64,000 bases of DNA from positions 7,170-71,169 of the forward strand of contig DHJC01000056.1 in the NCBI GenBank assembly GCA_002404155.1, written 5' to 3'. The stretch comes from Chloroflexi bacterium UBA4730 (GTDB lineage Bacteria; Chloroflexota; Limnocylindria; P2-11E). The position numbers and the translations under genes were made by a program. Below the pieces are notes generated by a model. That model ran no database searches, had not been told where the DNA came from, and worked only from the letters and a program-made list of their open reading frames with translations. This document shows positions 17,770-25,644 of the stretch, piece by piece (position 1 is the first letter of the stretch; each line of letters starts with the position of its first letter).

Positions 17770-18923
17770 TTCGCCGCGCCGCGGCGTCGCGAGGCCCGAC
17801 GCCGCTGCGCGTAGCCGAGCTGGTCGATCCAGTCGCGTGTCTCTCCCGTGACGACCGGCGGCCGAGTCGCCAGATCGCGCACGCGGGTCACACCTGAGAG
17901 GAACGTCGCCGTCCGCAGCTCGAGCGTGAACTGCGCGATCCATTTGTCCACCGCGTCGGCGCCCTCCAGTGCGGCCTGCAGCAACGGCCGACCGACGCTA
18001 ACGGCGGTCGCGCCGAGCGCGAGGGCCTTCGCCGCATCGAGGCCGCTCCGCACGCCGCCGGTCGCGATGACCGGCAGCCCCGAGCGCGCGCTGCCCGCGA
18101 CGGCGACGGCGCTCGGCATGCCCCAGTCGCGGAAGACCTGACCGAGCCGCGCGCGCGCCACGTCGCCCCGGCCCTGCGCGCGTAGCGCCTCGATCGCGGC
18201 GAACGACGTCCCGCCGACCCCGCCGATGTCGATCGCCTTCACTCCAAGCGTCTTCAAGCGCTTCGCCACGCCCCCGCTGATGCCCGCGCCGGTCTCCTTC
18301 GCGATGACGGGCACCGTGCTCTGCCGCACCAGCCTGCGGATCGCTGCCACGACACCGGACGCGCGGGTCTGTCCTTCCGGCTGCACCGACTCCTCGAGGT
18401 AGTTGAGGTGGAGCGCGATCGCGTCCGCGCCGACCATCTCGATGAGCGCGCGGATGTCCTTCGCGCCGAGCGGCGCGCCGTCATCCTGCGCGACGAGCTG
18501 CGAGACGCCGACGTTGGCGATCACGAATGCCTTCGGCGCGCGCTCGCGGACGACGGCGTACGTGCGCCGGAGGCTCGGATCGCGCAGCGCGGCGCGCTGG
18601 CTGCCCACGCCGATCCCGAGACCGTGACGCGCCGCCGCCTCGGCGAGCGTCGCGTTCACGCGCTCGGCGCCCGAGTGGCCGCCGGTCATGCCCGCGATCA
18701 CCAGCGGCAGGGCAAGGGTGTGCCCGAGGAGCCGCGTCGAGAGATCGATCCGCGCCGCATCCGTGCCAGGCAGCGCGTCGTGGACGAGGTGCACGTCGTC
18801 CCAGCCCGGCGCGCGGTTGGTCTCGATGTCCTCTTCGGCGGCGATGCGGAGGTGCTCGGCCTTGCGCCGCTCGATCGCGGTCCCCGCCGCCCCTTCTGGG
18901 GACGGATTATTCGAAGACGCCAT
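17766..18923 (-). CDS. fni: Type 2 isopentenyl-diphosphate isomerase
   Basis: 385 aa FMN-dependent isomerase that interconverts IPP and DMAPP. Marks are ERRKAEHLRIAAEEDIE at the N-terminus, LVIAGMTGGHSGAERVN, LHLNYLEESVQPEGQ, VIAKETGAGISG and the C-terminal IATGGVRSGLDAAKALALGA phosphate-binding stretch. It overlaps the end of the upstream class III CoA-transferase gene by 17 bases. DMAPP (or its monophosphate) is the prenyl donor that UbiX attaches to FMN, so its place beside a UbiD/UbiX cluster is suggestive; a general isoprenoid role is equally possible. Confidence 0.9.
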   Translation of the reverse strand: MASSNNPSPEGAAGTAIERRKAEHLRIAAEEDIETNRAPGWDDVHLVHDALPGTDAARIDLSTRLLGHTLALPLVIAGMTGGHSGAERVNATLAEAAARHGLGIGVGSQRAALRDPSLRRTYAVVRERAPKAFVIANVGVSQLVAQDDGAPLGAKDIRALIEMVGADAIALHLNYLEESVQPEGQTRASGVVAAIRRLVRQSTVPVIAKETGAGISGGVAKRLKTLGVKAIDIGGVGGTSFAAIEALRAQGRGDVARARLGQVFRDWGMPSAVAVAGSARSGLPVIATGGVRSGLDAAKALALGATAVSVGRPLLQAALEGADAVDKWIAQFTLELRTATFLSGVTRVRDLATRPPVVTGETRDWIDQLGYAQRRRASRRRGAAK

Positions 18924-20139
18924 CGCGCTCGAGTGTGCGCCGTTCGTCGAGCGAGAGGCCGAGGATCTCCCCGAAGACGTGGTCGTTGTCCGCGCCGACC
19001 GTCGGGCCTGGCCGCTCCTGCAGGCTGGGCGTCGCCGAGAGCCGGAACGGCGGGGCCATGACGTGCATCGCGCCGATGGCCGGATGCGTGACCGCGGGCC
19101 ACATCCCGCGATGCGCGAGCTGGGGATCGCTGAACAGCTCCGAGATCGAGAGGACCGGCGCGGCGCGCACGCCCGCGCGGCGGAGGAGGGCGACGACGTC
19201 GTCGCGCTCGCGCGTCGCGGTCCACCGCCCGATCGCTGCATCGAGCTCCGCGCGCGCCGCGCGGCGGCCGGACAGGGTCGGCGGTCCGGAGAGGTCCATC
19301 AGGTCGCAGAGCGCACGCCACTCCGCCTCGCTCCAGACGCTCAGCGCGACCCACCGGTCGGCGCCGGCGCAGCGATACACGCCGTGTGGCGCGGCCACGG
19401 CGTCGGCGTTCCCGGCGCGCCCGGGGATGCGTCCGTTCGCCGCGAACTCGAGGATCGACGGCGTGAGGAACTGGAGGCCGGCCTCGTACTGCGAGAGGTC
19501 GATCGTGCACCCGATCCCGGTGCGCGTGCGCCGCTCGAGCGCGGCCAGCACCGCGATCGCGCCGTAGCCCACGGCGACGTAATCGATGTACGGGCCGTAC
19601 AGGAGCACCGGCGTCGAGTCGGGCTCGCCGAGCAGGTGCACGAAGCCCGCGAGCGCGCTGAGCTGGCTGCCGTAGCCGGGATGGAACGCGTGCGGTCCGG
19701 TCTGGCCCTGGTTGCAGCTCGACAGGACGATGAGCTCGGGGTGATCGGCGCGCAGGGTCTCGGCGCCGACACCGAGCCGCGCGACGGTGCCGGGGGTGAA
19801 GCTCTCGACGAACACGTCGGCTCGGCCGATGAGCGCGCGTGCGAGGGCAGCCCCCTTCGGGTGCTTCAGGTTGAGGGTCGCGCTCCGTTTCCCATCGTTG
19901 TAGAAGGCGAACATCCCTGCGCGATCGGGCTCGACGACGTCGTCCTTGAACGGCGGATACGTGGTGCGGAACACGTCGGCGGCGAGGCGGCTCTCGAGCC
20001 GGATGACCTCGGCACCGAAGTTCGCGAGGTACTTGCCGACGAGCGGGCCAGCGGCCGCGAACCCCATCTCGACCACGCGCAGCCCGGTCAGCGCGCCCGC
20101 ACGCGCCGGCGCCGACAGGCGCGTCGCGATCTCGGTCAT
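18907..20139 (-). CDS. Class III (CaiB/BaiF) CoA-transferase, first of a tandem pair
   Basis: 410 aa from the ATG at 20139, overlapping the preceding CoA-transferase stop as ATGA. Family III enzymes move CoA between acids through a catalytic Asp; it is the D in GCTIDLSQYEA near residue 172. Start segment LTGLRVVEMGFAAAGPLVGKYLANFGAEVIRLES and the LSSCNQGQTGPHAFHPGYG segment are family standards. As the second of two adjacent, diverged family III genes behind a UbiD gene it recalls the two-subunit succinyl-CoA:phthalate CoA-transferase. That match is an inference from layout. Confidence 0.85.
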   Translation of the reverse strand: MTEIATRLSAPARAGALTGLRVVEMGFAAAGPLVGKYLANFGAEVIRLESRLAADVFRTTYPPFKDDVVEPDRAGMFAFYNDGKRSATLNLKHPKGAALARALIGRADVFVESFTPGTVARLGVGAETLRADHPELIVLSSCNQGQTGPHAFHPGYGSQLSALAGFVHLLGEPDSTPVLLYGPYIDYVAVGYGAIAVLAALERRTRTGIGCTIDLSQYEAGLQFLTPSILEFAANGRIPGRAGNADAVAAPHGVYRCAGADRWVALSVWSEAEWRALCDLMDLSGPPTLSGRRAARAELDAAIGRWTATRERDDVVALLRRAGVRAAPVLSISELFSDPQLAHRGMWPAVTHPAIGAMHVMAPPFRLSATPSLQERPGPTVGADNDHVFGEILGLSLDERRTLERDGVFE

Positions 20140-21371
20140 AGCGTGCCCGTCGCGCGGAGCCGGGCCAGCTCGTCCGCATCGACGCCGGCCTCGCCGTAGA
20201 GCTCCGCATTGTGCTCGCCCACTCTTGGCGCCGGCCGCCGGAGCGCGGGCCGTTCGCCGTCGAACAGCGCGAAGCCGCCGGGGAACCGGAGCGGCGGCAG
20301 ACCGTTCGCCGGTACCTGCGTCCGCCAGAAGTCGCGCGCGCGGAGCTGCGGATCGGCGAGCGAGTCGGATGCGTCGCCCACGGGATAGCCGAGCATCTTG
20401 CGCTTCACGACCTCGCTGAAGAATTCGGTCTTCGTGAGCGAGCGGAGGAACGGCGCGATCGCCGCCTCGAGCTCGTCGACCTGTGCCTGCGTGAGCGTGG
20501 TGTTGTCGAAGCGATCCCAGTCGATCGCCGCGATGACCGGCGGGACCGCTCCGCGCTCCGCCATCCACTGGGCGAGCATCCGCCCGGTGTGGCGGCCGAT
20601 CGGTCCGCCCTGGATCGCGAAGCTCACGAATCCGTCGGCGCAGGCCCACAGGTTGCGGAACCGCGAGCCGACGATGCTGCGCCCGAGGAGGAACGGGCCG
20701 GTGCGGCCGTGCTCCTCGCGGGCGATGTCCCACCACACCGGCGCGGGAGGGTGGACGGTGGTCATCGCCGCCTGCGCGGAGACATCGACACGCTGCGCGA
20801 CCGGTGACCGGAGCGCCACGAGCGCGCCCATCGCCCCGTACATCCCACTCCAGTACGGCGACTGCGGCTGCGCGGTCCGCACCGGAGCGCGGCCCTCTTC
20901 GCCGGCGAGCCAGAGGCTGCCGCTCGCCGCCGTGACCTCGAGATCCGACCCAGGAACGCCCGCGAGCGGTCCATGCTGGCCGTACGGCGTGATCGACACG
21001 ACGATCGTGTCGCGCAGCGCGTCCTCGAGGCCGAGCTCGCGGAGCCGACCCGGCGCGAAGGACTCGACGACGATGCGTGCGGACGACGCGAGCCGCGCGA
21101 AGACCGCGCGGCCGTCCTTCGACGTGAGATCGCAGGTGATGCCGCGCTTGTTCACGTTCGCGGCGAGCCACGGGATGGAGCGCTCGCTGTTCTCGATGTC
21201 GCCGACGAACGGCGGCTGCAGCCGGTCCGGCTCGCCGCCGGGCGGCTCGACCTTCACGACATCCGCGCCGAGGTCCGCGAGGATGCGGCCGCACACCGCG
21301 CCGGACAGGTCCGCGAGATCCAGGACCCGGCAGCCGCCGAGAAGCGAGCCGTCCTGCGTGGCGTTGGTCCT
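20136..21371 (-). CDS. Class III (CaiB/BaiF) CoA-transferase, second of a tandem pair
   Basis: About 400 aa; the conserved N-terminus LLGGCRVLDLADLSGAVCGRILADLGADVVKVE begins about 11 codons after the UbiD stop. No ATG, GTG or TTG occurs in frame between that stop and the conserved core. The given 5' limit is therefore only the first in-frame codon that overlaps the UbiD stop. The nearest in-frame start, at 21512, would put 47 codons inside the UbiD gene. The catalytic Asp is expected in RVDVSAQAA. ITPYGQHGPLAGVPGSDLEV is the family substrate loop. Likely partner subunit of the downstream CoA-transferase. Confidence 0.75.
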   Translation of the reverse strand, partial: RTNATQDGSLLGGCRVLDLADLSGAVCGRILADLGADVVKVEPPGGEPDRLQPPFVGDIENSERSIPWLAANVNKRGITCDLTSKDGRAVFARLASSARIVVESFAPGRLRELGLEDALRDTIVVSITPYGQHGPLAGVPGSDLEVTAASGSLWLAGEEGRAPVRTAQPQSPYWSGMYGAMGALVALRSPVAQRVDVSAQAAMTTVHPPAPVWWDIAREEHGRTGPFLLGRSIVGSRFRNLWACADGFVSFAIQGGPIGRHTGRMLAQWMAERGAVPPVIAAIDWDRFDNTTLTQAQVDELEAAIAPFLRSLTKTEFFSEVVKRKMLGYPVGDASDSLADPQLRARDFWRTQVPANGLPPLRFPGGFALFDGERPALRRPAPRVGEHNAELYGEAGVDADELARLRATGTL

Positions 21372-22983
21372 AGCGGCCGTACCGGGAGAGCGTCTCGACC
21401 CAGCCGTGCATGATCGCCTTCGCGCTCGCGATCTCGGAATCGTCGAACCACTTCTTCGGGTCGACGCGATCGACCGGATAGACCGGCCGCATGAAGTCGT
21501 TCTCGTAGCCATACGGCATCGTCGCGTCGATCGCCATGCCGCCCTCGAACCGCGTGTTCATGCCGGTCCACTGCTTGTCGCCGGCGGTCAGACGCTCCTC
21601 CGGGATGAAGGTCTGCCCGACGCCGCCGAACAGCGGATTGAGGATGTCCGTCCGCGGATTCACCCGCGTCGTGAGGCACCAGATGATCTCGTCCATGTTG
21701 TAGATGTCGATGTCGCTGTCGACGGCGATCGCGAGGCGCATGCCCTGGCTACAGGACATCGCTGCGACGAGGAAGTTACGGGCCCAGCCGTCCTCCCACT
21801 TGTTCCGCTTCTTGAGCTGGATGATGCAACCGCCCCAGTCGGTCATCGGGTACGGGATGTTCACGTCCTGCACGATGCCGGGCTGCAGGCGCTCGCAGAG
21901 CTCGAAGATCGCGGACTCGCGGACGGTCGTGTCGATGTTGTGGCAGTCGAGCATGTGCACGCCGAGCGGGAAGATGACCGGCTTCGACGCGCGCTTGCGC
22001 ATCGTGATCGCCTTCACGTGGAAGGTCGGCGCGCGATACGCCTTGCCCATGTAGCCGGCCCACTCCGGGTGGAAGTGGAAGCGCCCCTGCACGTCGGCCT
22101 TCTCGGACTCCAGGGTCTCGTAGCGCTTGTCCTGCGGGTAGAACTCGCCCTCGAGGACATACTCCGCATCCGCGAGCGTGTACGCGTCGATCGTCCGGCA
22201 CTTTACGTAGCGCATCGGGAAGCCCTGCACCGCGCCAGCGGCGCCAAGCTCGTCGCCGCCGCGCGGGAGTACCGCGTAGTCGAAGCCGCCACCGGCGAGG
22301 AGCGTCGCCGCGACCGGGACGCCGAACGCCATCGTGAACGGCACCGGCTTCGGGTCGCGGTAGTGCTCGGTCATGATCTGCCACATGTGGCCGCCGGGCG
22401 CCGGCTGGAACGTGCCGATGTTGCCCCAGCGGAAGTTCATCCGGTTGTAACCGATGTGGCTGCCGCCGTGGAAGTACTCACCGATGACGACGCTGTTGCC
22501 GGAGCCGATGGTGATCTCCGACTCAAGCACGGTATGGCGGATCGCCATGAGCCACTTGTTCACGTCGAGATCGTCGGTGATGACCTCTTCCTGCACCGGC
22601 GCCTGGTCCTGCGAGACGATCTCGGCCGGGATCGGGTGCGTGAGCGCGTGGGCGAGCTTCTTGGCGCGATCCGTCCCGTCGGTCCAGCCGAAGTAGCGGT
22701 TGACGATGTCCATGTTCGCGAAGAGGTTCGTGATCGCGCGCGCGTGCGGGTACCCCTTCACGTTGTTGAAGAGCACTGGGTAGCTGCCGTCGAAGTGCTT
22801 CTGCACGCCGGTGAGCTCGAGGTCGCCATCGACCTCCACGTCCGTCTCGAGGAGGAGACCTTCGCGGCGCAGCCACTCGATCGTCGCCGGAAGCGAGCGG
22901 ATATCGTCCTTGCTCGCGGCTGGTCCGGAAAGATCGGCGGAGACACGGTTCTTCGGGCGGCGGGCCTTCGTCTCGAGGGCCAT
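21370..22983 (-). CDS. UbiD family prenyl-FMN decarboxylase, long divergent form
   Basis: 537 aa (about 60 kDa), ATG at 22983 with GAGGAG upstream. UbiD features are YNRMNFRWGNIGTFQ (the strand that binds metal and prenyl-FMN) and AEYVLEGEFYP. The usual acidic motif EGPFGEWTGYY is replaced by QGRFHFHPEWAGYM after a roughly 20-residue insertion. It is longer than the 480-500 aa UbiDs elsewhere in the window. Size and the following class III CoA-transferase pair recall phthaloyl-CoA decarboxylase, which forms benzoyl-CoA. Requires prenyl-FMN, which the UbiX at 28261 could supply. Expressed from the palindrome-bearing promoter at 23028. Confidence 0.82.
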   Translation of the reverse strand: MALETKARRPKNRVSADLSGPAASKDDIRSLPATIEWLRREGLLLETDVEVDGDLELTGVQKHFDGSYPVLFNNVKGYPHARAITNLFANMDIVNRYFGWTDGTDRAKKLAHALTHPIPAEIVSQDQAPVQEEVITDDLDVNKWLMAIRHTVLESEITIGSGNSVVIGEYFHGGSHIGYNRMNFRWGNIGTFQPAPGGHMWQIMTEHYRDPKPVPFTMAFGVPVAATLLAGGGFDYAVLPRGGDELGAAGAVQGFPMRYVKCRTIDAYTLADAEYVLEGEFYPQDKRYETLESEKADVQGRFHFHPEWAGYMGKAYRAPTFHVKAITMRKRASKPVIFPLGVHMLDCHNIDTTVRESAIFELCERLQPGIVQDVNIPYPMTDWGGCIIQLKKRNKWEDGWARNFLVAAMSCSQGMRLAIAVDSDIDIYNMDEIIWCLTTRVNPRTDILNPLFGGVGQTFIPEERLTAGDKQWTGMNTRFEGGMAIDATMPYGYENDFMRPVYPVDRVDPKKWFDDSEIASAKAIMHGWVETLSRYGR

Positions 22984-23116
22984 GAGCGCTCCTCCTCTAG
23001 TACCGGGTGGCGTGCGTCCGAGAATATAATGGTTAGACCATTCGCGCGCTACGCTGCCCACGCATCACCGCGCCTTCGGCGGGTCCGCTGAAGGCTCCTT
23101 ACGAAAAAGGAGAACC
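22984..23116. promoter_or_regulatory. Divergent promoter region between two ubiD genes
   Basis: 133 bases between the divergent UbiD genes, with an AT-rich island in otherwise GC-rich DNA. TATAAT at 23025-23030 is a perfect -10 box on the plus strand. The reverse strand offers TCTAAC within the palindrome. AAGGAG at 23107-23112 is the ribosome site for the GTG at 23117, and GAGGAG upstream of 22983 serves the minus-strand gene. No convincing -35 box was found on either strand. Confidence 0.55.
23028..23042. promoter_or_regulatory. Putative FCD-GntR operator, site A (AATGGTTAGACCATT)
   Basis: Perfect 6+3+6 palindrome AATGGT-TAG-ACCATT. It contains TGGTNNNACCA, the consensus known for the FadR/FCD branch of GntR regulators. 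It overlaps the TATAAT at 23025-23030, so binding would block transcription of the UbiD2-cupin-EutA unit and probably also the UbiD1 unit. The candidate regulator is the FCD-GntR gene at 28849. Confidence 0.65.
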
Positions 23117-24568
23117 GTGGAGTACCGCGACCTGCGCGACTGGATCGAACGAGTCCGCGACCTCGGCGAGCTGCGCGACGTGCGCGGCGCGACCTGGGAA
23201 GAGGACATCGGGCGCGTCACCGAGATGCTCCACCACACCGACGACTCCCCCGCCGTGCTCTTCGACGACATCCCCGGCTATCCGAGGGGATTCAGGATCC
23301 TCGCGAACGCGAACGCGACGCGGAAGCGCCTCGCCCTGACCCTCGGCCTGCCGATCGACATCGAGCGCCGGCCGCTCATGGACCGGTTCCTCGAGCTCAC
23401 CGAGCAGGGCCGCGGGCTCCCGCCCCACGTCGTGACGGACGGCCCGGTGATGGAGAACGTGCTGCGCGGCGACACAGTCGACGTGCTCAAGTTCCCATCG
23501 CCGCAATGGCATCCGCTCGACGGGGGACGCTACCTCGGCACCGGCGTCGTCGACGTCCTCAAGGACCCCGACTCCGACTGGGTGAACCTCGGGACGTACC
23601 GCGTGATGGTCCACGACGCCAAGCGCGTCGCGGTGTACATCTCCCCCGGCAAGCACGGCCGTCAGTTCCGCGACGCGTACTTCAAGCGCAAGGAGCCATG
23701 CCCGATCCTCGTCGTCTGCGGCGGCGACCCGCTGCTCTTCATCGCGTCGACGCTCGAGGTGCCGCAGGGCGTGAGCGAGTACGACTGGGCCGGCGGCATC
23801 CGCGGCGAGCCGTACGAGGTCATCACCGAGCCGGTCACCGGCCTGCCGATGCCGGCCGCGGCGGAGATCGTGCTCGCGGGCTTCCTCCATCACGACAAGA
23901 CGCTGCCCGAGGGTCCGTTCGGTGAATGGACCGGGTACTACGCGTCGGGCGAGCGCGCCGAGCCGGTGCTCGAGGTCGAGGCCATCTACCACCGCAACGA
24001 CCCGATCATCCTCGGCGTCCCGCCGAACAAGCCGCCATACGAGCCGCACCGCTACCGGGAGTACCTCCGCTCCGCGCTCCTCATCCGTGAGCTCAAGGCC
24101 GCGGGAGTGCCGGGCGTCGTGGACGCGCACTGCTTCGGCGTGGGCGGCTGCCGGCTGCTAAACGCGGTCTCGATCGAGCAGCGTTACGCGGGACACGCCC
24201 GCCAGGCGGGACACGTCGCCGCGATGTGCCGCGTCGGCGCGTACCTCGGCCGCATCGTCATCGTCGTGGACGAGGACATCGACGTGACCGACCTCAACGA
24301 CGTCATGTGGGCCGTGGTGACCCGCTCGGATCCTGAGCGTTCGCTCGACATCATCAACCGCGCGTGGTCCGGCCCGCTCGACCCGGCCATCCGGCCGGAC
24401 CTCAAAGGCCACAACTCGCGGATGATCATCGACGCCACGCGGCCGTGGGAGTGGCGCGATCAGTTCCCGGTCGCGATCGGTCCCGACGCCGAGACGAAGC
24501 GCGAAACGCGGAAGAAGTGGGGCCACCTCCTCGCGCCGCAGCCGGCACGGGACACGGTCACACGGTGA
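23117..24568 (+). CDS. UbiD family prenyl-FMN decarboxylase
   Basis: 483 aa from the GTG at 23117 with AAGGAG 5 bases upstream. UbiD enzymes (de)carboxylate aromatic or alpha,beta-unsaturated acids with prenyl-FMN, Mn and K. Segments DWVNLGTYRVMVHD and ISPGKHGRQ carry metal-site Asn/His, EYDWAGGIRGEPYEV the metal Glu, and PEGPFGEWTGYYA the catalytic acidic motif. Length and motifs are typical of the 4-hydroxybenzoate/vanillate/gallate-type family. It is followed, with GTGA overlap, by a bicupin and an EutA-like gene. Substrate unknown. Confidence 0.9.
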   Translation: MEYRDLRDWIERVRDLGELRDVRGATWEEDIGRVTEMLHHTDDSPAVLFDDIPGYPRGFRILANANATRKRLALTLGLPIDIERRPLMDRFLELTEQGRGLPPHVVTDGPVMENVLRGDTVDVLKFPSPQWHPLDGGRYLGTGVVDVLKDPDSDWVNLGTYRVMVHDAKRVAVYISPGKHGRQFRDAYFKRKEPCPILVVCGGDPLLFIASTLEVPQGVSEYDWAGGIRGEPYEVITEPVTGLPMPAAAEIVLAGFLHHDKTLPEGPFGEWTGYYASGERAEPVLEVEAIYHRNDPIILGVPPNKPPYEPHRYREYLRSALLIRELKAAGVPGVVDAHCFGVGGCRLLNAVSIEQRYAGHARQAGHVAAMCRVGAYLGRIVIVVDEDIDVTDLNDVMWAVVTRSDPERSLDIINRAWSGPLDPAIRPDLKGHNSRMIIDATRPWEWRDQFPVAIGPDAETKRETRKKWGHLLAPQPARDTVTR

Positions 24569-25644
24569 ACGAGCCGCGATTCCTGGTCGATCCGTACAAG
24601 GAGTGGGTGGCGAAGGAAGAGATCCCCGTCCACGAGGGCTTCGGCCTCGATCTCCTGGAGCTCGACCTGGCACCGTGGCCGCGGCTCGAGGCGAAGGGCG
24701 CCTTCGCGCACCTCACCGGTCGCGGCGACTTCGTCGACATGCAGGTCATCGAGATCGCGCCGGGCGGCAAGACCGCGCCGCAGCGCCACCTCTACGAAGC
24801 GGTCGTGTACGTCCTCGCCGGCCGCGGAAGCACGAGCGTCGAGTCGCCGTCGGGCGAGCGGCACTCCTTTGAATGGCAGACCGGCAGCCTGTTCGCGATC
24901 CCGCTGAACGGCTCGTACCGCCACTACAACGGGAGCGGCACCGAGCCGGCGCGCATCGTGGCAGTGACGGACCTGCCGCTCATCCTGAACGTGTTCCGGG
25001 ACGAGCAATTCATCTGGAACAACCCGAAGGCGTTCCCCGAGCGGTTCGGCGGGGCCAAGCAATTCAAAGGCGACGGCACCTTCCTGCCGATGCGGCCCGG
25101 CCGGCACATGTGGGAGACGAACTTCGTCCCCGATCTCCGCACGTTCGAATTGAAGGAGTGGAACGCGCGCGGTGCGGGCGGCAGCAACATCATGTTCGTG
25201 CTGGCCGACGGCACGATGCACGCGCACATGTCCGAGATGCCGGTCGGCACCTACAAGAAGGGGCACCGCCACGGCGCCGACTTCCACGTCTTCGCGGTGA
25301 CCGGCGAGGGCTACAGCCTGTACTGGTGGGAGGGCGAGCAGGAGCTGCGGCGCTTCGACTGGAAGCACGGCTGCGTGTTCGCGCCGGCCGACCGGCTGTT
25401 CCACCAGCACTTCAACGTCTCGGGCGAGCCGGCGCGCTACCTCGCGGTCGCGTTCGGTGGCCTGCGGTACCCGACGCTCGCCGACAAGCGCGCGACGTTC
25501 ATGGGTATGGACGTGAGCGTCAAAGAAGGCGGCCGGCAGATCGAGTACGAGGACGAGGACCCGCGCATCCGCCGGATCTACGAGGACGAGCTGCTGAAGC
25601 GCGGCATCCCCTCGCGGATGGACGCGGTCTTCCAACCCGCCTGA
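24565..25644 (+). CDS. Bicupin protein
   Basis: 359 aa, GTG at 24565 overlapping the UbiD stop as GTGA. Two cupin barrels: the first (about 60-160) has GGKTAPQRHLYEAVVYVLAGRG, with only one clear His in motif 1. The second (about 215-320) has YKKGHRHGADFHVFAVTGEG and later FHQHFNVSGE, a full metal site. Overall resembles the bicupin at 29613. Proteins of this kind are found beside UbiD and EutA-like genes and are sometimes labelled as ethanolamine-ammonia-lyase activators. Dioxygenase, isomerase or decarboxylase activity is possible; none can be assigned. Confidence 0.75.
   Translation: MNEPRFLVDPYKEWVAKEEIPVHEGFGLDLLELDLAPWPRLEAKGAFAHLTGRGDFVDMQVIEIAPGGKTAPQRHLYEAVVYVLAGRGSTSVESPSGERHSFEWQTGSLFAIPLNGSYRHYNGSGTEPARIVAVTDLPLILNVFRDEQFIWNNPKAFPERFGGAKQFKGDGTFLPMRPGRHMWETNFVPDLRTFELKEWNARGAGGSNIMFVLADGTMHAHMSEMPVGTYKKGHRHGADFHVFAVTGEGYSLYWWEGEQELRRFDWKHGCVFAPADRLFHQHFNVSGEPARYLAVAFGGLRYPTLADKRATFMGMDVSVKEGGRQIEYEDEDPRIRRIYEDELLKRGIPSRMDAVFQPA

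Noticed and set aside
20398..23091. Open frame of 897 codons on the plus strand
   Set aside because: Antisense to the CoA-transferase and UbiD genes; composition is that of a shadow frame.
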